A stretch of DNA of 22,257 nt from Saccoglossus kowalevskii (GCF_000003605.2 NW_003145687.1:1-22257), one strand, 5' to 3'. Shown: positions 1 through 12,180, counted from the stretch's first letter. Notes: generated from the sequence alone by a model not told the origin. Made by a program: numbers and translations.

Positions 1-99
1 CGGTATGGTACCTGCCAACACGCTTGGATCTCAATAATAAAACAATTCCTGTGAATGGCATTGCACATGGTATGGTACCTGCCAACACGCTTGGATCTC

Positions 100-1110
100 A
101 ATAACAAAACAATTCCTGTGAATTGCATTGCACATGGTATGGTACCTGCCAACACGCTTAGATCTCAATAAAAACAATTCCTGTGAATGGCAATGCACAT
201 GGTATGGTACCTGCCAACACGCTTGGATCTGAATAACAAAACAATTCCTGTGAATGGCAATGCACATGGTATGGTACCTGCAAACACGCTTGGATCTCAA
301 TAAAAAAACAATTCCTGTGAATGGCATTGCACATGGTATGGTACCTGCCAACACGCTTGGATCTCAATAACAAAACAATTCCTGTGAATGGCATTGCACA
401 TGGTATGGTACCTGCCAACACGCTTGGATCTCAATAAAAAAACAATTCCTGTGAATGGCATTGCACATGGTATGGTACCTGCCAACACGCTTGGATCTCA
501 ATAACAAAACAATTCCTGTGAATGGCATTGCACATGGTATGGTACCTGCCAACACGCTTGGATCTCAATAAAAAAACAATTCCTGTGAATGGCATTGCAC
601 ATGGTATGGTATCTGCCAACACGCTTGGATCTCAATAAAAAAACAATTCCTGTGAATTGCATTGCACATGGTATGGTATCTGCCAACACGCTTGGATTTC
701 AATAACAAAACAATTCCTGTAAATTGCATTGCATATTGTATGGTACATGTACCTGCCAAACACGCTTGAATCTCAATAAAAAACAATTTCTGTGAATGGC
801 ATTGCACATGGTATGGTACCTGCCAACACGCTTGGATCTCAATAACAAAACAATTCCTGTGAATGGCATTGCACATGGTATGGTACCTGCCAACACGCTT
901 GGATCTCAATAAAAAAACAATTCCTGTGAATGGCATTGCACATGGTATGGTACCTGCCAACACGCTTGGATCTCAATAACAAAACAATTCCTGTGAATGG
1001 CATTGCACATGGTATGGTACCTGCCAACACGCTTGGATCTCAATAAAAAAACAATTCCTGTGAATGGCATTGCACATGGTATGGTACCTGCCAACACGCT
1101 TGGATCTCAA
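100..1110 (+). repeat. Two-monomer (134 bp) higher-order repeat block
   Basis: Copies carrying A13C in the A-tract (reading AATAACAAAAC) start their tract near 102, 232, 366, 500, 702, 841 and 975. The copies between them carry an uninterrupted A5-A7 tract. The alternation holds for about 1 kb with one break, two A7 copies in a row near 567 and 634, plus one aberrant copy near 720-790. A period of two monomers means the 134-bp dimer, not the 67-bp unit, was amplified here. At about 1109 the pattern gives way to mainly A7 copies. Confidence 0.8.
743..752 (+). repeat. Six-base insertion variant (GTACATGTAC palindrome), copy 1
   Basis: The usual GGTACC region of the monomer is enlarged by six bases, giving the perfect 10-bp palindrome GTACATGTAC and a copy of about 73 bp. 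The host copy is among the most divergent at the left end, with TGCATATTG upstream, an extra A in GCCAAACACG and GAATC for GGATC. Confidence 0.85.
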
Positions 1111-1785
1111 TAAATAAAACAATTCCTGTGAATGGCATTGCACATGGTATGGTACCTGCCAACACGCTTGAATCTCAATAAAAAAACAATTCCTGTGAAT
1201 GGCATTGCACATGGTATGGTACCTGCCAACACGCTTGGATCTCAATAAAAAAACAATTCCTATGAATGGCATTGCACATGGTATGGTACCTGCCAACAAG
1301 CTTGGATCTCAATAAAAAAACTATTCCTGTGAATGGCATTGCACATGGTATGGTACCTGCCAACACGCTTGGATCTCAATAAAAAAAACAATTCCTATGA
1401 ATGGCATTGCACATGGTATGGTACCTGCCAACACGCTTGGATCTCAATAAAAAAAACAATTCCTGTGAATGGCATTGCACATGGTATGGTACCTGCCAAC
1501 ACGCTTGGGATCTCATAAAAAAACAATTCTTATGAATGGCATTGCACATGGTATGGTACCTGCCAACACGCTTTGATCTCAATAAAAAAACAATTCCTGT
1601 GAATGGCATTGCACATGGTATGGTACCTGCAGACACGCTTGGATCTCAATAAAAAAAACAATTCCTGTGAATGGCATTGCACATGGTATGGTACCTGCCA
1701 ACACGCTTGGATCTCAATAAAAAACAATTCCTATGAATGGCATTGCACATGGTATGGTACCTGCCAACACGCTTGGATCTCAATA

Positions 1786-2070
1786 ACAAAACAATTCCTG
1801 TGAATGGCATTGCACATGGTATGGTACCTGCCAACACGCTTGGATCTCAATAAAAAAACAATTCCTGTGAATGGCATTGCACATGGTATGGTACCTGCCA
1901 ACACGCTTGGATCTCAATAACAAAACAATTCCTATGAATGGCATTGCACATGGTATGGTACCTGCCAACAGGCTTGGATCTCAATAAAAAACAATTCCTG
2001 TGAACGGCAATGCACATGGTATGGTACCTGCCAACACGCTTGGATCTCAATAACAAAACAATTCCTGTGA
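1786..2070 (+). repeat. Second short patch of 134-bp dimer alternation
   Basis: A13C copies recur near 1790, 1920 and 2052, separated by copies with plain A-tracts (A7 near 1857, a shorter tract near 1985). This repeats the two-monomer pattern of the left end for about two dimers. The copy at about 1985-2040 also carries GAACGGCAATGCAC, so A35-A36 (T36A) sits beside an additional T31C change. Confidence 0.65.
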
Positions 2071-2684
2071 ATGGCATTGCACATGGTATGGTACCTGCCA
2101 ACACGCTTGGATCTCAATAAAAAAACAATTCCTGTGAATGGCATTGCACATGGTATGGTACCTGCCAACACGCTTGGATCTCAATAAAAAAAACAATTCC
2201 TGTGAATGGCATTGCACATGGTATGGTACCTGCCAACACCCTTGGATCTCAATAAAAAAAACAATTCCTGTGAATGGCATTGCACATGGTATGGTACCTG
2301 CCAACACGCTTGTATCTCAATAAAAAAACAATTCCTGTGAATTGCATTGCACATGGTATGGTACCTGCCAACACGCTTGGATCTCAATAAAAAAACAATT
2401 CCTGTGAATGGCATTGCACATGGTATGGTACCTGCCAACACGCTTGGATCTCAATAAAAAAACAATTCCTGTGAATGGCATTGCACATGATATGGTACCT
2501 GCCAACACGCTTGGATCTCAATAAAAAAACAATTCCTATGAATGGCATTGCACATGGTATGGTACCTGCCAACACGCTTGGATCTCAATAAAAAAAACAA
2601 TTCCTGTGAATGGCATTGCACATGGTATGGTACCTGCCAACATGCTTGGATCTCAATAAAAAAACAATTCCTGTGAATGGCATT

Positions 2685-2975
2685 GCCTATGGTATGGTAC
2701 CTGCCAATACTCTTACATCTCTATAAAAAAACAATTCCTGTGAATGGCATTGCATATGGTATGATACCTGCCACACGCTTGAATCTCAATAAAAAAACAA
2801 TTCCTGTGAATGGCATTGCACATGGTATGGTACCTGCCAAAAGCTTGGATCTCACTAACAAAACAAATTCCTAGTGAATGGCATTGCACATGGTATGGTA
2901 CCTGCCAACACGCTTGGATCTCAATAAAAAAACAATTCCTTATGAATGGCATTGCACATGGTATGGTACCTTGCC
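2685..2975 (+). repeat. Divergent monomer patch
   Basis: Four to five consecutive copies differ far more than usual. Changes include GCCTATGG for GCACATGG, CCAATACTCTTACATCTC for the usual CCAACACGCTTGGATCTC, GATACC, a lost A in GCCACACGC, GCCAAAAGCTTGG, CACTAACAAAAC, TCCTAGTG, TCCTTATG and ACCTTGCC. Substitutions as well as single-base indels are present, so this looks more like decayed repeat than base-calling error alone. Copies on both sides return to near consensus. Confidence 0.75.
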
Positions 2976-3585
2976 AACACGCTTGGATCTCAATAAAACA
3001 ACAATTCCTGTGAATGGCATTGCACATGGTATGGTACCTGCCAACATGCTTGGATCTCAATAAAAAAACAATTCCTGTGAATGGCATTGCACATGGTATG
3101 GTACCTGCCAACACGCTTGGATCTCAATAAAAAAACAATTCCTGTGAATGGCATTGCACATGGTATGGTACCTGCCAACACGCTTGGATCTCAATAAAAA
3201 AACAATTCCTTTGAATAGCATTGCACATGGTATGGTACCTGCCAACACGCTTGGATTTCAATAAAAAAACAATTCCTGTGAATGGCATTGCACATGGTAT
3301 GGTACCTGCCAACACGCTTGGATCTCAATAAAAAAACAATTCCTATGAATGGCATTGCACATGGTATGGTACCTGCCAACACGCTTGGATCTCAATAACA
3401 AAACAATTCCTGTGAATTGCATTGCACATGGTATGGTACCTGCCAACACGCTTGGATCTCAATAAAAAAACAATTCCTATGAATGGCATTGCACATGGTA
3501 TGGTACCTGCCAACACGCTTGGATCTCAATAAAAACAATTCCTATGAATGGCATTGCATATGGTATGGTACCTGCCAACACGCTT

Positions 3586-3664
3586 GGATCTTCAATAAAA
3601 AAACAATTCCTATGAATGGCATTGCACATGGTATGGTACCTGCCAACACGCTTGGATCTTCAAT
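3586..3664 (+). repeat. Two adjacent copies sharing an extra T (GGATCTTCAAT)
   Basis: GGATCTTCAAT in place of GGATCTCAAT occurs at 3586-3596 and again at 3654-3664, exactly one 68-bp copy apart. A shared rare insertion in neighbouring copies indicates a very local duplication or conversion. The second copy also has the AATAAATAAAAC tract form. Confidence 0.75.
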
Positions 3665-6059
3665 AAATAAAACAATTCCTGTAAATGGCAATGCACATGG
3701 TATGGTACCTGCCCAACACGCTTGGATCTCAATAAAAAAAACAATTCCTGTGAATGGCATTGCACATGGTATGGTACCTGCCAACATGCTTAGATCTCAA
3801 TAAAAAAAACAATTCCTGTGAATGGCATTGCACATGGTATGGTACCTGCCAACACGCTTGGATCTCAATAAAAAAACAATTCCTGTGAATGGCATTGCAC
3901 ATGGTATGGTACCTGCCAACACGCTTAGATCTCAATAAAAAAAACAATTCCTGTGAATGGCATTGCACATGGTATGGTACCTGCCAACACGCTTGGATCT
4001 CAATAAAAAAACAATTCCTGTGAATGGCATTGCACATGGTATGGTACCTGCCAACACGCTTGGATCTCAATAAAAAAAACAATTCCTGTGAATGGCATTG
4101 CACATGGTATGGTACCTGCCAACACGCTTGGATCTCAATAAAAAAAACAATTCCTATGAATGGCATTGCACATGGTATGGTACCTGCCAACACGCTTGGA
4201 TCTCAATAAAAACAATTCCTATGAATGGCATTGCACATGGTATGGTTCCTGCCAACAAGCTTGGATCTCAATAAAAAAACAATTCCTATGAATGGCATTG
4301 CACATGGTATGGTACCTGCCAACAAGCTTGGATCTCAATAAAAAAACAATTCCTATGAATGGCATTGCACATGGTATGGTACCTGCCAACACGCTTGGAT
4401 CTCAATAAAAAAACAATTCCTGTGAATGGCATTGCACATGGTATGGTACCTGCCAACACGCTTGGATCTCAATAAAAACAATTCCTATGAATGGCATTGC
4501 ACATGATATGGTACCTGCCAACACGCTTGGATCTCAATAAAAAAACAATTCCTATGAATGGCATTGCACATGGTATGGTACCTGCCAACACGCTTGGATC
4601 TGAATAACAAAACAATTCCTGTGAATGGCAATGCACATGGTATGGTACCTGCCAACACGCTTGGATCTCAATAAAAAAACAATTCCTGTGATGGCATTGC
4701 ACATGGTATGGTACCTGCCAACACGCTTGGATCTCAATAACAAAACAATTCCTATGAATGGCATTGCACATGGTATGGTACCTGCCAACACGCTTGGATC
4801 TCAATAAAAAAACAATTCCTATGAATGGCATTGCACATGGTATGAAACCTGCCAACACGCTTGGATCTCAATAAAAAACAATTCCTATGAATGGCATTGC
4901 ACATGGTATGGTACCTGCCAACACGCTTGGATCTCAATAACAAAACAATTCCTATGAATGGCATTGCACATGGTATGGTACCTGCCAACACGCTTGGATC
5001 TCAATAAAAAAACAATTCCTGTGAATGGCATTGCACATGGTATGGTACCTGCCAACACGCTTGGATCTCAATAAAAAAACAATTCCTGTGAATGGCATTG
5101 CACATGGTATGGTACCTGCCAACACGCTTGGATCTCAATAAAAAAACAATTCCTGTGAATGGCATTGCACATGGTATGGTACCTGCCAACACGCTTGGAT
5201 CTCAATAAAAAAACAATTCCTATGAATGGCATTGCACATGGTATGGTACCTGCCAACCTGCTTGGATCTCAATAAAAAAACAATTCATATGAATGGCATT
5301 GCACATGGTATGGTACCTGCCAACACGCTTGGATCTCAATAAAAAAACAATTCATATGAATGGCATTGCACATGGTATGGTACCTGCCAACACGCTTGGA
5401 TCTCAATAACAAAACAATTCCTGTGAATGGCATTGCACATGGTATGGTACCTGCCAACACGCTTGGATCTCAATAATAAAACAATTCCTATGAATGGCAT
5501 TGCACATGGTATGGTACCTGCCAACACGCTTGGATCTCAATAAAAAAACAATTCCTGTGAATGGCAATGCACATGGTATGGTACCTGCCAACACGCTTGG
5601 ATCTCAATAAAAAAACAATTCCTGTGAATGGCATTGCACATGGTATGGTACCTGCCAACACGCTTGGATCTCAATACAAAACAATTCCTATGATGGCATT
5701 GCACATGGTATGGTACCTGCCAACACGCTTGGATCTCAATAAAAAAACAATTCCTATGAATGGCATTGCACATGGTATGGTACCTGCCAACACGCTTGGA
5801 TCTCAATAAAAAAACAATTCCTATGAATGGCATTGCACATGGTATGGTACCTGCCAACACGCTTGGATCTCAATAAAAAAACAATTCCTATGAATTGCAT
5901 TGCACATGGTATGGTACCTGCCAACACGCTTGGATCTCAATAAAAAACAATTCCTATGAATGGCATTGCACATGGTATGGTACCTGCCAACACGCTTGGA
6001 TCTCAATAAAAAAACAATTCCTATGAATGGCATTGCACATGGTATGGTACCTGCCAACA

Positions 6060-6430
6060 CGCTTGGATCTCAATAACAAAACAAATTCCTGTGAATGGCA
6101 TTGCCACATGGTATGGTACCTGCCAACACCGCTTGGAATCTCAATAAAAAAAACAATTCCTGTGAATGGCATTTGCACATGGTATGGTACCCTGCCAACA
6201 CCGCTTGGATCTCAATAAAAAAAACAATTCCTGTGAATGGCATTGCACATGGTATGGTACCTGCCCAACACGCTTGAATCTCAATAAAAAAACAATTTCC
6301 TGTGAATGGCATTGCACATGGTATGGTACCTGCCAACACGCTTTGGATCTCAATAACAAAACAATTCCTGTGAATGGCATTGCACATGGTATGGTACCTG
6401 CCAACACGCTTGGATCTCATAAAAAACAAT
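6060..6430 (+). repeat. Indel-rich patch dominated by single-base insertions
   Basis: About ten single-base length changes fall within roughly 370 bases: ACAAATTCC, TTGCCACATGG, CACCGCTTGGAATC, CATTTGCAC, TACCCTGCC, CACCGC again, TGCCCAACACG, AATTTCCTG, GCTTTGGATC, and a lost A in TCTCATAAAA. Nearly all lengthen a run of two or more identical bases. Flanking copies have almost none. The insertions change copy length from 67 to 68 or 69 and so remove in-frame stops, producing a chance 268-codon open frame on the minus strand at 6070-6876. Either a badly polished stretch of assembly or a genuinely slippage-prone patch would look like this. Confidence 0.8.
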
Positions 6431-6834
6431 TCCTGTGAATGGCATTGCACATGGTATGGTATCTGCCAACAGGCTTGGATCTCAATAAAAAAACAATTCC
6501 TATGAATGGCATTGCACATGGTATGGTATCTGCCAACACGCTTGGATCTCAATAAATAAAACAATTCCTGTGAATGGCATTGCACATGGTATGGTACCTG
6601 CCAACAAGCTTGGATCTCAATAAAAAAACAATTCCTGTGAATGGCATTGCACATGGTATGGTATCTGCCAACACGCTTGGATCTCAATAAATAAAACAAT
6701 TCCTGTGAATGGCATTGCACATGGTATGGTACCTGCCAACAACCTTGGATCTCAATAAAAAAACAATTCCTGTGAATGGCATTGCACATGGTATGGTACC
6801 TGCCAACAAGCTTGGATCTCAATAAAAAAACAAT

Positions 6835-7740
6835 TCCTATGAATGGCATTGCACATGGTGTGGTACCTGCCAACATGCTTGGATCTCAATAAATAAAACA
6901 ATTCCTATGAATGGCATTGCACATGGTATGGTACCTGCCAACACGCTTGGATCTCAATAACAAAACAATTCCTATGAATGGCATTGCACATGGTATGGTA
7001 CCTGCCAACACGCTTGGATCTCAATAAAAAAACAATTCCTATGAATGGCATTGCACATGGTATGGTACCTGCCAACACGCTTGGATCTCAATAAAAAAAC
7101 AATTCCTATGAATGGCATTGCACATGGTATGGTACCTGCCAACACGCTTGGATCTCAATAAAAAACAATTCCTGTGAATGGCATTGCACATGGTATGGTA
7201 CCTGCCAACACGCTTGGATCTCAATAAAAAAATAATTCCTATGAATGGCATTGCACATGGTATGGTACCTGCCAACACGCTTGGATCTCAATAAAAAAAC
7301 AATTCCTATGAATGGCATTGCACATGGTATGGTACCTGCCAACACGCTTGGATCTCAATAACAAAACAATTCCTATGAATGGCATTGCACATGGTATGGT
7401 ACCTGCCAACACGCTTGGATCTCAATAAAAAAACAATTCCTATGAATGGCATTGCACATGGTATGGTACCTGCCAACACGCTTGGATCTCAATAACAAAA
7501 CAATTCCTATGAATGGCATTGCACATGGTATGGTACCTGCCAACACGCTTGGATCTCAATAAAAAAACAATTCCTATGAATGGCATTGCACATGGTATGG
7601 TACCTGCCAACACGCTTGGATCTCAATAAAAAAACAATTCCTATGAATGGCATTGCACATGGTATGGTACCTGCCAACACGCTTGGATCTCAATAATAAA
7701 ACAATTCCTATGAATGGCATTGCACATGGTATGGTACCTG
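6835..7740 (+). repeat. Block with A at m26 (CTATG type)
   Basis: Thirteen of fourteen consecutive copies read TTCCTATGAATGG in place of TTCCTGTGAATGG. The single exception is near 7170. Such a run is unlikely if the two forms were randomly mixed, so this segment probably expanded from an A26 founder. A13C copies occur within it near 6958, 7360 and 7495. Confidence 0.8.
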
Positions 7741-8034
7741 CCAACATGCTTGGATCTCAATAAAAAAACAATTCCTGTGAATTGCATTGCACATGGTATG
7801 GTACATGCCAACACGCTTGGATCTCAATAAAAAAACAATTCCTGTGAATGGCATTGCACATGGTATGGTACCTGCCAACACGCTTGGATCTCAATAACAA
7901 AAACAATTCCTGTGAATGGCATTGCACATGGTATGGTACCTGCCAACACGCTTGGATCTCAATAAAAAAACAATTCCTGTGAATGGCATTGCACATGGTA
8001 TGGTACCTGCCAACACGCTTGGATTTCAATAACA

Positions 8035-8430
8035 AAAACAATTCCTGTGAATGGCATTGCACAATGGTATGGTACCCTGCCAACACGCTTGGATCTCAAT
8101 AACAAAAAACAATTCCTATGAATGGCATGCACATGGTATGGTACCTGCCAACACGCTTGGATTTCAATAACAAAAACAATTCCCTGTGAAATGGCATTGC
8201 ACATGGTATGGTACCTGCCAACACGCTTTGTTCTCAATAAAAAAAACAATTCCTATGAATGGCATTTGCACATGGTATGGTACCTGCCAACACGCTTGGA
8301 TCTCAATAAAAAAAACAATTCCTGTGAATTGCATTGCACATGGTATGGTACCTGCCAACACGCTTGGATCTCAATAACAAAACAATTCCTATGAATGGCA
8401 TTGCACATGGTATGGTACCTGCCAACACGC
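8035..8430 (+). repeat. Second indel-rich patch, with CTTTGTTCTC variant pair
   Basis: Length changes cluster here: CACAATGGTATGG, ACCCTGCC, GGCATGCAC with a lost T, TTCCCTGTGAAATGG, GGCATTTGCAC and long AACAAAAAAC tracts. The rare variant CGCTTTGTTCTC appears at about 8225 and again at about 8429, three copies apart. The second occurrence has none of the nearby insertions (GGCATTGCAC, not GGCATTTGCAC), so the duplication probably predates the insertions or the insertions are reading errors. Confidence 0.75.
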
Positions 8431-9434
8431 TTTGTTCTCAATAAAAAAACAATTCCTATGAATGGCATTGCACATGGTATGGTACCTGCCAACACGCTTG
8501 GATCTCAATAAAAAAAACAATTCCTGTGAATGGCATTGCACATGGTATGGTACCTGCCAACACGCTTGGATCTCAATAACAAAACAATTCCTATGAATGG
8601 CATTGCACATGGTATGGTACCTGCCAACACGCTTGGATCTCAATAACAAAACAATTCCTGTGAATGGCATTGCACATGGTATGGTACCTGCCAACACGCT
8701 TGGATCTCAATAAAAAAACAATTCCTATGAATGGCATTGCACATGGTATGGTACCTGCCTACACGCTTGGATCTCAATAAAAAAACAATTCCTATGAATG
8801 GCATTGCACATGGTATGGTACCTGCCAACACGCTTGGATCTCAATAACAAAACAATTCCTGTGAATGGCATTGCACATGGTATGGTACCTGCCAACACGC
8901 TTGGATCTCAATAAAAAACAATTCCTATGAATGGCATTGCACATGGTATGGTACCTGCCAACACGCTTGGATCTCAATAAAAAACAATTCCTGTGAATGG
9001 CATTGCACATGGTATGGTACCTGCCAACACGCTTGGATCTCAATAAAAAACAATTCCTGTGAATGGCATTGCACATGGTATGGTACCTGCCAACACGCTT
9101 GGATCTCAATAACAAAACAATTCCTATGAATGGCATTGCACATGGTATGGTACCTGCCAACACGCTTGGATCTCAATAACAAACAATTCCTGTGAATGGC
9201 ATTGCACATGGTATGGTACCTGCCAACACGCTTGGATCTCAATAAAAAAACAATTCCTGTGAATGGCATTGCACATGGTATGGTATCTGCCAACACGCTT
9301 GGATCTCAATAACAAAACAATTCCTGTGAATGGCATTGCACATGGTATGGTACCTGCCAACACGCTTGGATCTCAATAAAAAAACAATTCCTGTGAATGG
9401 CATTGCACATGGTATGGTACCTGCCAACACGCTT

Positions 9435-9501
9435 GGATCTCAATAAAAAAACAATTCCTGTGAATGGCATTGCACATGGTATGGTACCTGCCAACACGCT
9501 T
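9435..9501 (+). repeat. Reference consensus monomer (67 bp)
   Basis: This copy matches the majority base at every variable site and serves as the numbering reference (m1 = 9435). It has one KpnI-type site GGTACC (m49-54), one GATC (m2-5), one E-box-type CACATG (m39-44), one CpG (m63-64) and an A7 tract (m11-17). An imperfect dyad spans m26-41: GTG and AATG on the left face CATT and CAC on the right, with an unpaired G at m38. A second short dyad joins CCAA (m57-60) to TTGG (m66 to m2 of the next copy) around a 5-base loop. The common variants at m26 and m36 break pairs in the first dyad and no compensating change was seen, so conserved RNA structure is not supported. Confidence 0.95.
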
Positions 9502-10360
9502 GGATCTCAATAAAAAAACAATTCCTGTGAATGGCATTGCACATGGTATGGTACCTGCCAACACGCTTGGATCTCAATAAAACAAACAATTCCTGTGAAT
9601 GGCATTGCACATGGTATGGTACCTGCCAACACGCTTGGATCTCAATAAAAAAACAATTCCTGTGAATGGCATTGCACATGGTATGGTACCTGCCAACACG
9701 CTTGGATCTCAATAAAAAAACAAATTCCTGTGAATGGCATTGCACATGGTATGGTACCTGCCAACACGCTTGGATCTCAATAACAAACAATTCCTATGAA
9801 TGGCAATGCACATGGTATGGTACCTGCCAACACGCTTGATCTCAATAAATAAAACAATTCCTGTGAATGGCATTGCACATGGTATGGTACTTGCCAACAC
9901 GCTTGGATCTCAATAAAAAAACAATTCCTATGAATGGCATTGCACATGGTATGGTACCTGCCAACACGCTTGGATCTCAATAAAAAACAATTCCTATGAA
10001 TGGCATTGCATATGGTATGGTTCCTGCCAACACGCTTGGATTTCAATAAAAAAACAATTCCTATGAATGGCATTGCACATGGTATGGTACCTGCCAACAC
10101 GCATGGATCTCAATAAAAAAACAATTCCTATGAATGGCATTGCACATGGTATGGTACCTGCCAACACGCTTGGATCTCAATAAAAACAATTCCTGTGAAT
10201 GGCATTGCACATGGTATGGTACCTGCCAACACGCTTGGATCTCAATAAAAAAACAATTCCTATGAATGGCATTGCACATGGTATGGTACCTGCCAACACG
10301 CTTGGATCTCAATAACAAAACAATTCCTGTGAATAGCATTGCACATGGTATGGTACCTGC

Positions 10361-10965
10361 CAACAGGCTTGGATCTCAATAAAAAAACAATTCCTGTGAA
10401 TGGCATTGCACATGGTATGGTACCTGCCAACACGCATGGATCTCAATAAAAAAACAATTCCTATGAATGGCATTGCACATGGTATGGTACCTGCCAACAC
10501 GCTTGGATCTCAATAAAAAAACAATTCCTGTGAATGGCATTGCACATGGTATGGTACCTGCCAACAGGCTTGGATCTCAATAAAAAAACAATTCCTGTGA
10601 ATGGCATTGCACATGGTATGGTACCTGCCAACACGCTTGGATCTCAATAAAAAAACAATTCCTGTGAATGGCATTGCACATGGTATGGTACCTGCCAACA
10701 CGCTTGGATCTCAATAAAAAAACAATTCCTGTGAATGGCATTGCATATGGTATGGTACCTGCCAACAGGCTTGGATCTCAATAAAAAAACAATTCCTGTG
10801 AATGGCATTGCACATGGTATGGTACCTGCCAACACGCTTGGATCTCAATAAAAAAACAATTCCTGTGAATGGCATTGCACATGGTATGGTACCTGCCAAC
10901 ACGCTTGGATCTCAATAAAAAAACAATTCCTGTGAATGGCATTGCATATGGTATGGTACCTGCCA
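10361..10965 (+). repeat. Three-monomer (201 bp) higher-order periodicity
   Basis: The C63G form CAACAGGCTT starts at 10361, 10562 and 10763, spaced exactly 201 bp, that is three monomers. The separate variant GCATATGG occurs at 10743 and 10944, also 201 bp apart. A trimer therefore appears to have been the amplified unit in this segment. Intervening copies are close to consensus. Confidence 0.8.
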
Positions 10966-11690
10966 ACACGCTTGGATCTCAATAAAAAAACAATTCCTGT
11001 GAATGGCATTGCACATGGTATGGTACCTGCCAAAACGCTTGGATCTCAATAAAAAACAATTCCTGTGAATGGCATTGCACATGGTATGGTACCTGCCAAC
11101 ACGCTTGGATCTCAATAAAAAAACAATTCCTGTGAATGGCATTGCACATGGTATGGTACCTGCCAACACGCTTGGATCTCAATAAAAAAACAATTCCTGT
11201 GAATGGCATTGTACATGGTATGGTACCTGCCAACACGCTTGGATCTCAATAAAAAAACAATTCCTGTGAATGGCATTGCACATGGTATGGTACCTGCCAA
11301 AACGCTTGGATCTCAATAAAAAAAACAATTCCTGTGAATGGCATTGCACATGGTATGGTACCTGCCAACACGCATGGATCTCAATAAAAACAATTCCTGT
11401 GAATGGCATTGCACATGGTATGGTACCTGCCAACACGCTTGGATCTCAATAAAAAAACAATTCCTGTGAATGGCATTGCACATGGTATGGTACCTGCCAA
11501 CACGCTTGGATCTCAATAACAAAACAATTCCTGTGAATGGCATTGCACATGGTATGGTACCTGCCAACATGCTTGGATCTCAATAAAAAAACAATTCCTG
11601 TGAATGGCATTGCACATGGTATGGTATCTGCCAACACGCTTGGATCTCAATAACAAAACAATTCCTGTGAATGGCATTGCACATGGTATG
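10515..11690 (+). repeat. Long block with G at m26 (CTGTG type)
   Basis: About 18 consecutive copies all read TTCCTGTGAATGG, with no CTATG copy until about 11735. The block overlaps the 201-bp trimer segment, so it is compatible with one recent expansion. Copies at 11030 and 11300 share CCAAAACGCTT. Confidence 0.75.
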
Positions 11691-12019
11691 GTACCTGCCA
11701 ACACGCTTGGATCTCAATAACAAAACAATTCCTATGAATTGCATTGCACATGGTATGGTACCTGCCAACATGCTTTGATCTCAATAAAAAACAATTCCTA
11801 TGAATGGCATTGCACATGGTATGGTACCTGCCAACACGTTTGGATCTCAATAAAAAAACAATTCCTGTGAATGGCATTGCACATGGTATGGTACCTGCCA
11901 ACACGCTTGGATCTCAATAAAAAAACAATTCCTATGAATGGCATTGCACATGGTATGGTACCTGCCAACATGCTTGGATCTCAATAACAAAACAATTCCT
12001 GTGAATGGCATTGCACATG

Positions 12020-12180
12020 GTATGGTACCTGCCCACACGCATGGATCTCAATAAAAAAAAACAATTCCTGTGAATTGCATTGCCCATGGTAAGTGTACCT
12101 GCCAACACGCTTGGATCTCAATAAAAAAACAATTCCTATGAATTGCATTGCACATGGTATGGTACCTGCCAACAGGCTTG
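12020..12180 (+). repeat. Aberrant copies with long A-tract and altered core
   Basis: One copy carries GCCCACACGCATGG followed by an A-tract of about nine, then GAATTGCATTGCCCATGG and TAAGTGTACC in place of TATGGTACC, which destroys the GGTACC site. The next copies have CAGGCTTGGATATC and another long A-tract. This is an isolated divergent pair in an otherwise regular region. Confidence 0.7.

Noticed and set aside
6070-6876. 268-codon open frame on the minus strand, the longest in the window
   Set aside because: It is satellite read through successive frames. It stays open only because the indel patch at 6060-6430 and AATAAATAAAAC copies shift copy length away from 67. It has no domain and repeats the same three frame translations.
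9435-9501. Hammerhead ribozyme as found in some satellite DNAs
   Set aside because: The conserved core elements CTGATGA and GAAA are not present in the consensus on either strand.
9435-9501. CENP-B box in the monomer
   Set aside because: The essential TTCG and CGGG core bases are absent from the consensus; centromere function cannot be argued from this motif.
12089-12094. GTAAGT splice-donor-like hexamer in an aberrant copy
   Set aside because: It arises in a single divergent monomer with no exon, acceptor or coding context.
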